Assembly (NCBI GenBank): GCA_016776635.1
Contig: JADHSZ010000023.1
Coordinates: 1 to 38,934 of the forward strand
Direction: 5' to 3'
DNA length: 38,934 nt
Source of the DNA: Alphaproteobacteria bacterium
GTDB taxonomy: Bacteria; Pseudomonadota; Alphaproteobacteria; UBA11136
Both the position numbers and the translations under genes were made by a program. The first letter of the stretch is position 1, and each line of letters begins with the position of its first letter. Below, one piece after another: positions 1-8,582 of the stretch. The notes beneath the pieces are model-generated. The model saw only the letters and a list, made by a program, of their open reading frames with translations. It was not told the DNA's origin and did not search any database.

Positions 1-1022
1 TCGCGGCCGGTAAAGGCGAGGAAGCGCACGGTCTCGGCATCAATGGGGAAGAAGCCACAGGTGGCGCCGTATTCCGGCGCCATATTGGCGATGGTGGCAC
101 GGTCGGGGAGGGACAGGTGGTCGAGTCCGGGGCCAAAGAATTCTACGAATTTACCCACCACCCCTTGGGCGCGCAGCATTTCCACCACCCGCAGCACCAG
201 ATCGGTGGCGGTGGCGCCTTCCTTCAACACACCGTCGAGCCGGAATCCCACCACATCGGGCACCAGCATGGTAATGGGCTGTCCCAGCATGGCCGCCTCG
301 GCCTCGATGCCGCCCACGCCCCAGCCCAGCACGCCGAGACCGTTGATCATGGTGGTGTGGCTGTCGGTGCCCACACAGGTATCGGGATAGGCGGTCTCTC
401 CACCCTCCCCGGTGGCGGTCCATACGCATTGCGCCAGATATTCGAGGTTGACCTGGTGACAGATGCCGGTGCCCGGCGGCACCACCCGGAAATTATCGAA
501 GGCGCTCTGCCCCCAGCGCAGAAAGGAATAACGCTCGCCGTTGCGGGAAAATTCCCCGGCCACGTTGCGGGCAAAGGCGTCATTGGTGCCGGCGAAATCC
601 ACCGTCACCGAATGGTCGATCACAAGGTCCACCGGCGACAGCGGATTGATCTTTTGCGGATCGCCGCCCATGGCGGCCATGGCGTCACGCATGGCGGCGA
701 GGTCCACTACGGCGGGCACCCCGGTGAAATCCTGCATCAGCACCCGGGCCGGGCGATAGGCGATCTCGCGCCCGCCCGACCTGTTCTCGCTCCAGGCGGC
801 AAGCCCCTCCACGTCCTCGCGGGTGACCGAGCGGCCATCCTCGTAACGCAGAAGATTTTCCAGCAGCACCTTGAGCGAACGGGGCAGCCGGGCAATATCG
901 CCAAGCCCGTTTTCAGCCGCCGCGGCGAGGCTGTAATAGCCATAGGTCCTGCCACCGGCCTCTAAGGAACGGTGACAGGAGAAAGAATCCGGGCGTGAGC
1001 CGGACGCGTCTGAAGCAGGCAC
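1..1022 (-). CDS. acnA: Aconitate hydratase A, N-terminal part (runs off left edge)
   Basis: Aconitase of the TCA cycle, interconverting citrate and isocitrate through a [4Fe-4S] cluster. The minus-strand reading frame is open from the window edge to 1022 and gives about 340 residues of the N-terminal domain. Recognisable aconitase segments are [20 protein letters not shown] near the start, [47 protein letters not shown] and [20 protein letters not shown]. The start is taken as GTG at 1022, 10 nt downstream of an AAGGAG ribosome site. It adds roughly 14 residues relative to typical AcnA, so an internal start cannot be excluded. The cluster-binding cysteines lie beyond the left edge. It is divergent from the ccm operon. 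Confidence 0.95.
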   Translation of the reverse strand, partial: MPASDASGSRPDSFSCHRSLEAGGRTYGYYSLAAAAENGLGDIARLPRSLKVLLENLLRYEDGRSVTREDVEGLAAWSENRSGGREIAYRPARVLMQDFTGVPAVVDLAAMRDAMAAMGGDPQKINPLSPVDLVIDHSVTVDFAGTNDAFARNVAGEFSRNGERYSFLRWGQSAFDNFRVVPPGTGICHQVNLEYLAQCVWTATGEGGETAYPDTCVGTDSHTTMINGLGVLGWGVGGIEAEAAMLGQPITMLVPDVVGFRLDGVLKEGATATDLVLRVVEMLRAQGVVGKFVEFFGPGLDHLSLPDRATIANMAPEYGATCGFFPIDAETVRFLAFTGR

Positions 1023-1182
1023 TGGGGCAGTCTCCTTCCGTAAGCCCCCCAAACATATTCACCTTTTCCGCCCTGTCCAGTCTTAAGGCGTTATTGGGGC
1101 TTTCGTTTTGGGAGCGGCGGGATTACCTGTATGGTGCAAAAATTACTTTATATGTGTTTACAACGGGTAAAGCTCGGCACAG
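1023..1182. promoter_or_regulatory. Divergent intergenic region between acnA and ccmA
   Basis: This 160 bp gap must carry the promoters for acnA (leftward) and the ccm operon (rightward). An AT-richer stretch around 1125-1155 (GTGCAAAAATTACTTTATATG) is the best candidate for a rightward -10 region. I see no clear operator. Assignment is by position only. Confidence 0.35.
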
Positions 1183-1980
1183 ATGGACGACACCCAGCCC
1201 CCTTCCCACAACGCCCCGAAAGCCCCCGTGGCTGCCGGTCTCGACGGGCAGCCGGAAAACAGCGGCGGCCTGTTTACCGGGCATGGCCTGGTCTGTGTAC
1301 GGGGCGGCCGAACGGTGTTCGAGGGGCTCGATTTCGCGCTGAAATCCGGGGATGCGCTGGTATTGCTGGGTCCCAACGGCAGCGGCAAGTCGAGCCTGTT
1401 GCGGATTATGGCGGATTTGCTGAAACCCGCCAGCGGCGACCTTTTATGGTACGGCTATGCGATAGCGGACGACCCCGAAAGTCACCATGCCCGCCAGCAT
1501 TACCTGGGCCATCTCGACGGCCTGAAGGCATCCATGACGGTAAGCGAGAATCTGTCATTCTGGACCGGACTGCGCATGGGCGAGGCGCCGCCGCCGGGAC
1601 TCATCCGCAGCGCCCTGGGTTCTTTCGGCCTTGATCATCTGGCCGATTTTCCCGCGCGCATACTTTCGGCGGGCCAGAAGCGGCGGCTGTCGCTGGCCCG
1701 CATGCTGGCCTCCCCCGCCGACCTGTGGCTTCTCGACGAACCCACGGTGGCGCTGGACCGCGATTCCATCGCCGCCCTGGAACAGGCCATTGCCCGCCAC
1801 CGGCGGCGCGGCGGCATGGTGGTGGTGGCGACCCATTCGGAAATGGCCCTGGGCCGTTCCTGGCCGCTCTACCTCGACCGCTTCGCCCCTACATCGGGAC
1901 TCGCCGAGCTGCGGGAAGACGCCGCCACGGCCCTTGGCAAGGGCGGACAAAAAATGGGACGGATGGACCCACGGCTATGA
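1183..1980 (+). CDS. ccmA: Haem exporter ATP-binding protein CcmA
   Basis: ATPase subunit of the CcmABCD ABC-type complex of cytochrome c maturation System I; with CcmB it powers release of haem-loaded CcmE from CcmC. Visible motifs are Walker A (LGPNGSGKSS, about residues 63-72), the ABC signature LSAGQKRRLSLARML, Walker B LWLLDEPTVALD and the switch histidine in VVVATHSE. At 265 residues it is longer than the usual 200-215: about 30 residues precede the ABC fold and the C-terminus is also extended. The ATG at 1183 follows a weak ribosome site; a later start would remove much of the N-terminal tail. It overlaps ccmB by 4 bp (ATGA), suggesting translational coupling. Confidence 0.95.
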   Translation: MDDTQPPSHNAPKAPVAAGLDGQPENSGGLFTGHGLVCVRGGRTVFEGLDFALKSGDALVLLGPNGSGKSSLLRIMADLLKPASGDLLWYGYAIADDPESHHARQHYLGHLDGLKASMTVSENLSFWTGLRMGEAPPPGLIRSALGSFGLDHLADFPARILSAGQKRRLSLARMLASPADLWLLDEPTVALDRDSIAALEQAIARHRRRGGMVVVATHSEMALGRSWPLYLDRFAPTSGLAELREDAATALGKGGQKMGRMDPRL

Positions 1981-2642
1981 CCGGATTCTGGCTTATCGTG
2001 CGCCGCGACATAGTCATGGCCTGGCGTCAGGGTGGCGACGGCCTCATGGCCATCATGTTCTTTCTTATCACCGTCACCCTGTTTCCCCTGGGCGTGGGAC
2101 CGGAAAGCGGGATTCTCGCCCGTATCGGCCCCGCCGTGGTCTGGGTGGCGGCGCTGCTGGCCACCCTGTTGTCACTGGAACGCATGTTCCAGACCGATTT
2201 CGAGGATGGCAGCCTCGACCTCATGGCCATCACGCCACTGCCGCTGGAAGCCGTGGTTCTGGCCAAGTGCCTGGCCAACTGGCTGTTGACCGGCGCGCCT
2301 TTGCTGCTGGCCGCCCCGGTACTGGCCATGATGCTGCATATGGACCGCGAGGGGCTGGCGGTCTTCGTCACGGCCATGGCGCTGGGCACGCCGAGCCTCG
2401 TTTTCATAGGGGCTATCGGGGCCGCGCTGACGGTGGGTGCGCACCGTGGCGGTGTGCTGTTGACGCTTCTGGTGTTGCCTCTATACATTCCCGTCCTCAT
2501 TTTCGGAGTCGGCGCCGTGGAGGCTGCGGTGACGGGTCAATCGGCCCAACCTCATCTTCTTGTGCTCGGCGGCCTGCTGTTGGGCACCCTGCCGCTGGGC
2601 CTGTGGGCAAGCACGGCGGCCCTGAGACAAGCCCTGGAATAA
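1977..2642 (+). CDS. ccmB: Haem exporter permease CcmB
   Basis: Inner-membrane subunit of the CcmAB transporter-like complex that uses ATP to free holo-CcmE. The 221-residue product matches the family length. It starts MTGFWLIVRRDIVMAWRQGG and shows six hydrophobic segments, with the typical LFPLGVGPE and LERMFQTDFEDGSLDLM regions. The start is the ATG overlapping the ccmA stop codon. A longer upstream in-frame extension exists but would lie entirely over ccmA, so it is not used. Confidence 0.95.
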   Translation: MTGFWLIVRRDIVMAWRQGGDGLMAIMFFLITVTLFPLGVGPESGILARIGPAVVWVAALLATLLSLERMFQTDFEDGSLDLMAITPLPLEAVVLAKCLANWLLTGAPLLLAAPVLAMMLHMDREGLAVFVTAMALGTPSLVFIGAIGAALTVGAHRGGVLLTLLVLPLYIPVLIFGVGAVEAAVTGQSAQPHLLVLGGLLLGTLPLGLWASTAALRQALE

Positions 2643-2661
2643 CCCTGGACACCACGTAACC

Positions 2662-3417
2662 ATGCATCGTTTCGCCAACCCCAACCGCTTCCTGCGCATC
2701 GCCGCCGTGGTCCTTCCGTGGAGCGCGGCGCTGACCGTGGCTCTGCTCGGCCTGGGGCTTTACCTCGCCTTGCTGGTCTCGCCCGCCGATTACCAACAGG
2801 GGGAAAGCGTGCGCATCATGTACATACATGTGCCGGCGGCCTGGATGGCCCTGTTCATCTATAGCTGTCTGGCGGCGGCCAGCGCCGTAGCGCTTATCTG
2901 GAAACATCCCCTGGCCGATCTCGCGGCCAAGGCCAGCGCCCCCATCGGCGCCTGTTTCACCTTCATTGCCCTGGCCACCGGCTCGATCTGGGGCAAGCCC
3001 ATGTGGGGCGACTGGTGGGTGTGGGACGCCCGCCTCACCTCGGTGCTGATCCTGTTCTTCTTTTATATGGGGCATATGGCGCTGACCTCCGCCTTCGAGG
3101 ATGCCAGCCGCGGCGAGCGCGCGGCGTCCATCCTGGCGCTGGTGGGGATGGTCAATATCCCGGTCGTCAAATGGTCGGTGGACTGGTGGAATACCCTGCA
3201 CCAACCGGCCAGCATCGTCCGCATGGACGGCCCCGCCATTCATGCCTCCATGCTGGCTCCGTTGTTGGTGATGGCGGCGGCGTTCACCGCCTATTACGTC
3301 ACCGTGTTGATCCTGCGCCTGCGTGGCGAGATTCTCGCCCGCAAGATCGGCTCCCTGCGCCTGACCCGAATACAGGACCGCCAGGAAGAGAGCGGCCCCC
3401 ATATGAGAGAGGTATAG
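2662..3417 (+). CDS. ccmC: Haem-handling protein CcmC
   Basis: Integral membrane protein of the haem-handling protein superfamily that presents haem to CcmE on the periplasmic side. It is 251 residues with six predicted transmembrane helices. The tryptophan-rich WWD signature is clear: WGDWWVWDARLTS at about residues 115-127. Candidate axial histidines lie in IYIHVPAAWMA and in the loop containing WWNTLHQPAS. The gene is 19 bp downstream of ccmB and just upstream of ccmD, the standard order. Nothing is missing compared with the family. Confidence 0.96.
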   Translation: MHRFANPNRFLRIAAVVLPWSAALTVALLGLGLYLALLVSPADYQQGESVRIMYIHVPAAWMALFIYSCLAAASAVALIWKHPLADLAAKASAPIGACFTFIALATGSIWGKPMWGDWWVWDARLTSVLILFFFYMGHMALTSAFEDASRGERAASILALVGMVNIPVVKWSVDWWNTLHQPASIVRMDGPAIHASMLAPLLVMAAAFTAYYVTVLILRLRGEILARKIGSLRLTRIQDRQEESGPHMREV

Positions 3418-3431
3418 AAAGGGAAAAGACC

Positions 3432-3659
3432 ATGCCGGATTTTCTTCATATGGGTGAATACGGTTCCTTCATCGCCGCCGCCTATATCATCGCGGCGGTG
3501 GTGATGGCGGGGCTGTTCGTGGCTTCGTGGCGGCGCCTGCGGGAGCGCGAGACGGCGCTGGCCGATCTGTTGGAGACCTTCGAGGAGCCCACCTCGGTGG
3601 GGCCGGTGGGCATTCCCGCCAATGACAGCCGCTACCAACGCGACGATCCCCCCTCATGA
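3432..3659 (+). CDS. ccmD: Haem exporter protein CcmD
   Basis: Small single-pass membrane protein that stabilises the CcmABC complex with CcmE and is needed for release of holo-CcmE. The 75-residue product has the family pattern: a short N-terminus (HMGEYGSFIAAAYII), one transmembrane helix at about residues 12-35, then a basic, polar cytoplasmic tail (WRRLRERE). The ATG at 3432 follows a GGGAAAAG purine stretch. Its stop overlaps the ccmE start by 4 bp. Identification rests on position in the operon as much as on sequence. Confidence 0.9.
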   Translation: MPDFLHMGEYGSFIAAAYIIAAVVMAGLFVASWRRLRERETALADLLETFEEPTSVGPVGIPANDSRYQRDDPPS

Positions 3660-4180
3660 GCACCCCGGCCCAAGAAGACGCGGCGGGGCCCGAGGCTCCT
3701 CCGCCAAAACCCCCGCTAAAGCGGCCCATGACCCGCAAGCGGCGGCGGCTCTATCTGGTGCTCGCCGGAATGGTGTTGCTGGGCGGATCGGCGGCGCTGG
3801 TGCTCTCGGCGCTACGCGATAATCTGGTCTTTTTCTACAGTCCTTCGGAAATTCTCGATCGTGAAATAGAGCCCGGCCGCCGCCTGCGCCTCGGCGGGCT
3901 GGTGGTGGAGGAAAGCGTGGAACGTAATGCCGGGAACGGGTCTGTGGTGTTCCGGATTACGGACCTTTCCAACGAGGTGCCGGTGACGTTTAGCGGCCTG
4001 CTTCCCGATCTTTTCCGCGAGGGACAGGGCGTGGTGGCGGAAGGTGAGCTGGACCGCAACGGCGTGTTTCAGGCTTCCAATGTTCTCGCCAAGCATGATG
4101 AAAACTATATGCCCCCGGAAGTGGCCGACGCCCTGAAGAAGTCCGGCCAGTGGCAGGGCCAGGGAGAGGCCGGCCCGTGA
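3656..4180 (+). CDS. ccmE: Periplasmic haem chaperone CcmE
   Basis: Membrane-anchored periplasmic chaperone that binds haem covalently and passes it to the CcmF/CcmH ligase. The 174-residue product has a basic, proline-rich N-terminal tail of about 25 residues. A transmembrane anchor follows (about 27-50), then the OB-fold domain with RRLRLGGLVVEESVERN and FRITDLSNEVPVTFSGLLPDLFREGQGVV. The haem-attachment histidine lies in LAKHDENYMPPEV, the canonical HDENY motif, near the C-terminus. The cytoplasmic tail is longer than in many homologues. Confidence 0.96.
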   Translation: MSTPAQEDAAGPEAPPPKPPLKRPMTRKRRRLYLVLAGMVLLGGSAALVLSALRDNLVFFYSPSEILDREIEPGRRLRLGGLVVEESVERNAGNGSVVFRITDLSNEVPVTFSGLLPDLFREGQGVVAEGELDRNGVFQASNVLAKHDENYMPPEVADALKKSGQWQGQGEAGP

Positions 4181-4216
4181 TCGCCGAGCTGAGCCAATGA
4201 TTGCGGAGCTGGGCCA
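4177..4216 (+). repeat. 20-bp tandem duplication at the ccmF start
   Basis: Two adjacent 20-nt units, 4177-4196 and 4197-4216, match at 16 of 20 positions. The first begins GTGATCGCCGAGCTG, the second ATGATTGCGGAGCTG. The second is the true start of ccmF. The first encodes a 7-codon mini-ORF (start GTG overlapping the ccmE stop, product MIAELSQ) whose TGA overlaps the ccmF ATG. Because 20 is not a multiple of three, the copy is out of frame with ccmF. Whether the mini-ORF is translated is inference. Confidence 0.7.
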
Positions 4217-6185
4217 TTTCGCCCTGATCCTGGCCTTAGTACTGGCCCTGGTCCAGGGCAGCCTTCCCCTCGCCGGGGCGCATAGGCAAGAGCAAGGGCG
4301 CGACGGCGGCGGCTGGATCGCCCTGGCGGGACCGGCGGCGCTGGGGCAGTTTGTATTCGTCATCCTGGCCTTCGCCGCGCTGACGGCGCTTTTCGTGCAA
4401 GCCGATTTTTCGGTGATGGTGGTGGCCGCCAACGCCAATTCCAAACTGCCCCTGATCTATAAAATCTCCGCCGTATGGGGACATCATGAAGGCTCCATGC
4501 TGCTGTGGGTCACCATCCTGGCCCTGTTCGGACTCTGCGTGGCGCTCTTCGGAAGCAACCTTCCGGCCACTTTCCGGGCCCGGGTTCTGGGCGTCCAGGG
4601 CCTCATCAGCGCCGGCTTCCTGTTCTTTATACTGCTGACCTCCAATCCCTTCGCGCGCCTGTTCCCGGCGCCCGCCGACGGCAGCGACCTCAATCCCCTG
4701 CTCCAGGATCCGGGGCTGGCCTTTCATCCGCCCTTTCTTTATGTGGGCTATGTGGGTTTCTCCATGGCCTTTTCCTTCGCCATCGCGGCGTTGATGGAGG
4801 GCCGGGTGGACGCCGCCTGGGCGCGCTGGGTGCGGCCCTGGACGCTGGCCGCCTGGTGCGCCCTGACGATGGGCATTGCCATGGGAAGCTGGTGGGCCTA
4901 TTACGAGCTGGGCTGGGGCGGGTTCTGGTTCTGGGACCCGGTGGAGAACGCCTCCCTGATCCCGTGGCTGGTGGGCACCGCGCTGTTGCATTCGGCGATC
5001 GTGGTGGAGAAACGCGATGCCTTGAAAAGCTGGACCGTACTACTCGCCATCCTCGCCTTTTCCTTCAGCATCATCGGCACCTTTCTGGTGCGTTCGGGCG
5101 TGCTCACTTCGGTCCATGCCTTCGCCACCGATCCCGCGCGCGGAGTGTTCATCCTGGTCCTGTTGGTGGCCGTGATCGGCGGCTCGCTGGTGCTTTACGC
5201 CCTGCGCGCGCCCAAGTTGACGGGCGGCGGGCTGTTTTCCCCGGTATCGCGCGAAGGCACGCTGTTGCTCAATAACCTGTTGATGACGGCGGCGGCGGGA
5301 ACGGTTCTGCTGGGCACGCTCTATCCGCTGTTTCTCGACGCCGTGGGCGGCCCCAAGGTCTCGGTGGGCCCCCCCTTCTTCAACGCCACCTTCCTGCCGC
5401 TGATGGCGCCCACGGTAGTGGTGATGGCCCTGGGGCCGTTCCTGTCGTGGAAGCGGGGCGACCTTGCGGGGGCCTTTTCGCGGCTTTACGTGGCCCTTGG
5501 CCTGGCCCTGTTGGTGGCGCTGGCGGCCTGGTATTTCCATCGCGGCGGGCCGGTGCTGGCGCTGGTGGCGCTGGGTGCGGCGGCCTGGCTGTTCTTCTCC
5601 ACCTTGGCCGAGCTGGCCGACCGCCTGCGGCTGTTCCGCGCCCCCTGGCGGGAGAGTCTGGAGCGCATACGCAGCCTGCCGCGCGCGGCCTATGGCATGA
5701 CACTGGCCCATGCCGGGCTGGCGCTGGTGATTGCCGGGGCCACCGGGGCCTCGCTGTGGCGCGAGGAGCATATTCAGTCCAGCCTTCCCGGCGACGCCGT
5801 CGAGGTGGGCGGCTATGAGGTGACCATGGAAGGGGTGCGCCAGGTGGAAGGCCCCAATTATACGGCCGATCAGGGACAATTCACGGTGCGCCGCGAGGGC
5901 CGCGAGGTGATGGTTCTGGAGCCCGAAAAACGCGTCTATCCGGTGGCTGCCATGCCCACCACCGAAGCCGCCATCCATACCACGGGACGGGGCGATCTTT
6001 ACGTGGTGCTGGGGGATGCCGCCGAAGACGACAGCGGAGCCTGGGTCACGCGGCTGTTTTTTACGCCGCTGGTGGTATGGATGTGGATCGGCTCCCTGGT
6101 GATGGTGGCGGGTGGCCTTCTTTCGCTCAGCGACCGCCGCCTGCGGGTGGGGGCGCCGCGCCGCAGGAAAAAGGCGACCGTATGA
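4197..6185 (+). CDS. ccmF: Cytochrome c haem lyase subunit CcmF
   Basis: Large integral membrane protein of the haem ligase that attaches haem to apocytochrome c. The 662-residue product has the expected length and many transmembrane helices. The WWD haem-binding signature GWGGFWFWDPVENASLIPWL lies at about residues 238-257. Further family motifs are VWGHHEGSMLLWV near the N-terminus, with its conserved histidines, and FLVRSGVLTSVHAFATDP. The C-terminal periplasmic part ends with a final transmembrane helix and a basic tail. The start ATG lies at the end of the 20-bp duplication. Confidence 0.97.
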   Translation: MIAELGHFALILALVLALVQGSLPLAGAHRQEQGRDGGGWIALAGPAALGQFVFVILAFAALTALFVQADFSVMVVAANANSKLPLIYKISAVWGHHEGSMLLWVTILALFGLCVALFGSNLPATFRARVLGVQGLISAGFLFFILLTSNPFARLFPAPADGSDLNPLLQDPGLAFHPPFLYVGYVGFSMAFSFAIAALMEGRVDAAWARWVRPWTLAAWCALTMGIAMGSWWAYYELGWGGFWFWDPVENASLIPWLVGTALLHSAIVVEKRDALKSWTVLLAILAFSFSIIGTFLVRSGVLTSVHAFATDPARGVFILVLLVAVIGGSLVLYALRAPKLTGGGLFSPVSREGTLLLNNLLMTAAAGTVLLGTLYPLFLDAVGGPKVSVGPPFFNATFLPLMAPTVVVMALGPFLSWKRGDLAGAFSRLYVALGLALLVALAAWYFHRGGPVLALVALGAAAWLFFSTLAELADRLRLFRAPWRESLERIRSLPRAAYGMTLAHAGLALVIAGATGASLWREEHIQSSLPGDAVEVGGYEVTMEGVRQVEGPNYTADQGQFTVRREGREVMVLEPEKRVYPVAAMPTTEAAIHTTGRGDLYVVLGDAAEDDSGAWVTRLFFTPLVVWMWIGSLVMVAGGLLSLSDRRLRVGAPRRRKKATV

Positions 6186-6739
6186 ATTTGAAATTCCTCC
6201 TGCCCGCGGCCATCTTCGCGGCCATCGCCGTGGCCTTCGCCGTGGGGCTGACCCTGGATTCGCAGCGCCTGCCCTCGGCGCTGATCGACAAGCCGGCGCC
6301 ACGGTTCGATCTGCCGCCCATCGCCGCGGTGGATGGCACGGGGGATAACGGAGAGCCCTACGGCGGCGGCTTCTCCTCGGACGACCTGGAAGGCCGGGTG
6401 TCGCTGGTCAACGTATTCGCCTCCTGGTGCGTGCCGTGCCGGGTGGAGCATCCGCAGCTCATGAGTCTGGCCGACGACCACGGTGTCACCATTTTCGGCA
6501 TCAACCAGAAGGACAAAGCCAAGGACGCGCGGGACTGGCTGGGGCGTCACGGCGACCCGTACCGAGCCATCGGCGCCGATGTCACCGGCAGGACCAGCAT
6601 CGACTGGGGCGTCTATGGCGTTCCCGAAACCTTCGTGGTGGACGCCAAGGGGCGTATCCGTTACCGCCATGTGGGCCCGATCATGGAACGCGACCTGACC
6701 GGGACCATTCTGCCCCTGATCGCGGAGCTGGGATCATGA
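6182..6739 (+). CDS. ccmG: Thiol:disulfide interchange protein CcmG/DsbE
   Basis: Membrane-tethered periplasmic thioredoxin-like protein that keeps the CxxCH haem-binding site of apocytochromes reduced, working with CcmH. The 185-residue product starts MNLKFLLPAAIFAAIAVAF, a signal anchor. The thioredoxin active site is WCVPC in NVFASWCVPCRVEHP (about residues 80-84), and the cis-proline lies in VYGVPETFVVD. Its ATG overlaps the ccmF stop by 4 bp, and its stop overlaps ccmH by 4 bp. Confidence 0.96.
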   Translation: MNLKFLLPAAIFAAIAVAFAVGLTLDSQRLPSALIDKPAPRFDLPPIAAVDGTGDNGEPYGGGFSSDDLEGRVSLVNVFASWCVPCRVEHPQLMSLADDHGVTIFGINQKDKAKDARDWLGRHGDPYRAIGADVTGRTSIDWGVYGVPETFVVDAKGRIRYRHVGPIMERDLTGTILPLIAELGS

Positions 6740-7245
6740 GGGCGGCGGTCTTTCTTGTTGCCCTTGTTCTCGCCCTCGGGACGCGAGGGGCCGGGGCGGT
6801 GGAACCCTCGGAAGTGCTGTCTGATCCGGTGCTGGAGGAAAGGGCGCGGGAGATCAGCTTGGGCTTGCGCTGTCTCGTCTGCCAGAACCAGACCATCGAC
6901 GATTCCAACGCCGGCCTCGCCAAAGACCTTCGTATCCTGGTGCGCGAACGGCTGCTGGCCGGCGACAGCGACCAAGAGGTGATGGCCTTCGTCACCGACC
7001 GATACGGTGATTTCGTCCTGCTCAAGCCGCCCCTTAAAGCCGGAACCGCGCTGTTGTGGTTCGGACCGGGGGTGATCTTCCTGCTCGGCGCGATGGGGCT
7101 GATGCGCTTTTACATAAACCGGCGCCGGGAAATGGCGGAGGGGGGGGCGATTCCGAAACCCCTGAGCGGGACCGAGAAAAAACGCCTGAAAGCGCTGCTC
7201 ACGGAAGACGCTGGGGAAGACGGTGCGGAAGGTGACGGCCCATGA
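6736..7245 (+). CDS. ccmH: Cytochrome c maturation protein CcmH
   Basis: Thiol-redox component of the haem ligase complex. The 169-residue product has a signal peptide (MRAAVFLVALVLALGTRGAGA) and the defining LRCLVCQNQTI redox motif at about residues 47-57. The helical DLRILVRERLLAGDSDQEV segment, FVTDRYGDFVLLKPP, one C-terminal membrane anchor and a charged cytoplasmic tail follow. This is the short, alphaproteobacterial type without the fused TPR domain; that part is the separate ccmI immediately downstream, overlapping by 4 bp. Confidence 0.96.
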   Translation: MRAAVFLVALVLALGTRGAGAVEPSEVLSDPVLEERAREISLGLRCLVCQNQTIDDSNAGLAKDLRILVRERLLAGDSDQEVMAFVTDRYGDFVLLKPPLKAGTALLWFGPGVIFLLGAMGLMRFYINRRREMAEGGAIPKPLSGTEKKRLKALLTEDAGEDGAEGDGP

Positions 7246-8195
7246 GCGGCGAAACCGTGACGGCTGATCTGTTGTTCTGGGTGCTGCTCGCCCTGATGGC
7301 TGGAGGCGCGGTGGCGCTGTTGCTTGGCGCCCGGGACTGGCTGTCTTCCGATGAGAGCGAAGAGGAGCCGGAACGGGGGCGCGGCGGACATGATCTCGCC
7401 GTCTATAGCGACCAGTTGCACGAGCTTGAGGCGGACCTGGCGCGCGGCGTCTTGACGGAGGCCGAGGCCACGCCGGTGCGGCTCGAGATAGAGCGCAGAG
7501 TGCTGGCCGCCGACCGCGAGTTGGACCAGGCGCCGCAAGTGGCGGCGTTCTCGCCGGGGCTGCGGCGGCGCAGCCTGGTGGCGTTGATGGTGGTGATCCC
7601 GGTCGCCGCGCTGGGCCTTTATCTTTTCCTGGGGGTTCCGGGACTGCCCGGCCAGCCTTTTGATTCCCGCAGCGCGCCGGGCCAGGAGGTGGAAGCCCCT
7701 GATATGTCGCCTGGGGACATTTCCGAAGCCGATATATCCGCCATGGTGGAAGGACTGGCCGCGAGGCTGGAGCAGGAGCCCGAAAACCTGGAAGGGTGGC
7801 GGATGCTGGCCCAGTCCTATCTGGTTCTGGAGCGTCCCGACGAGGCCTATGGGGCGCTACGGAAGGGTCTCGAGCATTTTCCCAACGATCCCGGTCTGCT
7901 CCTCGCTTTGGCCCGGATCGAAGTATTCCTAGCCCAGGAAGAGGATGCCGAAACGGACATGACTCTCGGTGAAGCCGTGCCCCTGGTCCCGCCCAAGGCG
8001 GCCCGGTTTTACGAACGTCTGTTGGCGGTCATGCCTGAACACGAAGAGGCCCTGTGGATGGTGGGGCTGGCCGAGGCCCAGTCCGGCAACCGTGACAAGG
8101 CGCGGAAGCTGTGGCTGCGGTTGCTGGCCCTGACACCGCGAGAGTCCGAAAGCCGCGCGGCGCTGGAAGAATATCTGAGGATATTGGAAAAATAG
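7242..8195 (+). CDS. ccmI: Cytochrome c maturation TPR protein CcmI (CycH)
   Basis: Apocytochrome chaperone of the System I haem ligase complex. The 317-residue product has a transmembrane helix at about 10-30, then a cytoplasmic region with the family signature YSDQLHELEADLARGVLTEAEA. A second transmembrane helix follows at about 105-127. The periplasmic TPR repeats run from about residue 160 to the end, for example LEGWRMLAQSYLVLERPDEA and ALWMVGLAEAQSGNRDKARK. It is the last gene of the ccm operon. No strong terminator follows directly. Confidence 0.95.
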   Translation: MSGETVTADLLFWVLLALMAGGAVALLLGARDWLSSDESEEEPERGRGGHDLAVYSDQLHELEADLARGVLTEAEATPVRLEIERRVLAADRELDQAPQVAAFSPGLRRRSLVALMVVIPVAALGLYLFLGVPGLPGQPFDSRSAPGQEVEAPDMSPGDISEADISAMVEGLAARLEQEPENLEGWRMLAQSYLVLERPDEAYGALRKGLEHFPNDPGLLLALARIEVFLAQEEDAETDMTLGEAVPLVPPKAARFYERLLAVMPEHEEALWMVGLAEAQSGNRDKARKLWLRLLALTPRESESRAALEEYLRILEK

Positions 8196-8582
8196 TTTCC
8201 ATAATCCAGTAAGGGGGCCAAAATGTTGACATTTGTTAACATGGCCCCTGTATCCTGGTTGGAGAGCGGCTTTCAGGGGGTCGTTACGGTCCAAAAACGG
8301 TGCGCCATGTTAACATTTGTCATCATTTGTTGGCATTTGTTGACCAGCGGAGTCGGATATTCCACCGGGGGTATTCCGGGTGGCCGATGGGTCACTTTCC
8401 TATTTGCTTCGCTGCGACCTCCGGTCGTCACACTGTCAAAGACCTAAGAAAATATTCCTAGCACAAAAAGGGGTGGAGAGCAAGAGGAATTTTTCCTTCA
8501 GAGGTGGTGCTTGCGGCGCGAAGGCGACTCCGCCTAGGATGGGTGTGTCGTTACATTCACTCCACTTTTCGGAGAGAAGCCC
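8196..8582. promoter_or_regulatory. Repeat-rich leader region upstream of the peptide array
   Basis: No convincing gene lies in these 387 bp. The left third holds four copies of CATTTGT (8230-8236, 8314-8320, 8324-8330, 8334-8340), the last three spaced exactly 10 bp. It also holds a 12-nt inverted repeat: TGTTAACATGGC at 8234-8245 and its complement at 8304-8315. Short hairpins follow: CCACC/GGTGG near 8361-8382, GACC/GGTC near 8409-8420 and AGGCG/CGCCT at 8522-8535. The region must carry the promoter of the array unless it is read from ccm. A TTGACA at 8226 has no well-spaced -10. Confidence 0.55.
8230..8340 (+). repeat. CATTTGT repeats with one-turn spacing
   Basis: Four direct copies of CATTTGT. 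Three are strictly phased at 10 bp (starts 8314, 8324, 8334), which puts them on one face of the helix. The outer copies overlap the TGTTAACATGGC inverted repeat. The pattern suggests binding sites for a regulator of the downstream peptide genes. It could instead be the footprint of an old insertion. Confidence 0.55.

Noticed and set aside
5040..6302. 420-codon minus-strand ORF over ccmF/ccmG
   Set aside because: Shadow of high-GC coding DNA; His/Gln/Arg-rich composition and no domain, opposite to the well-conserved ccmF frame.
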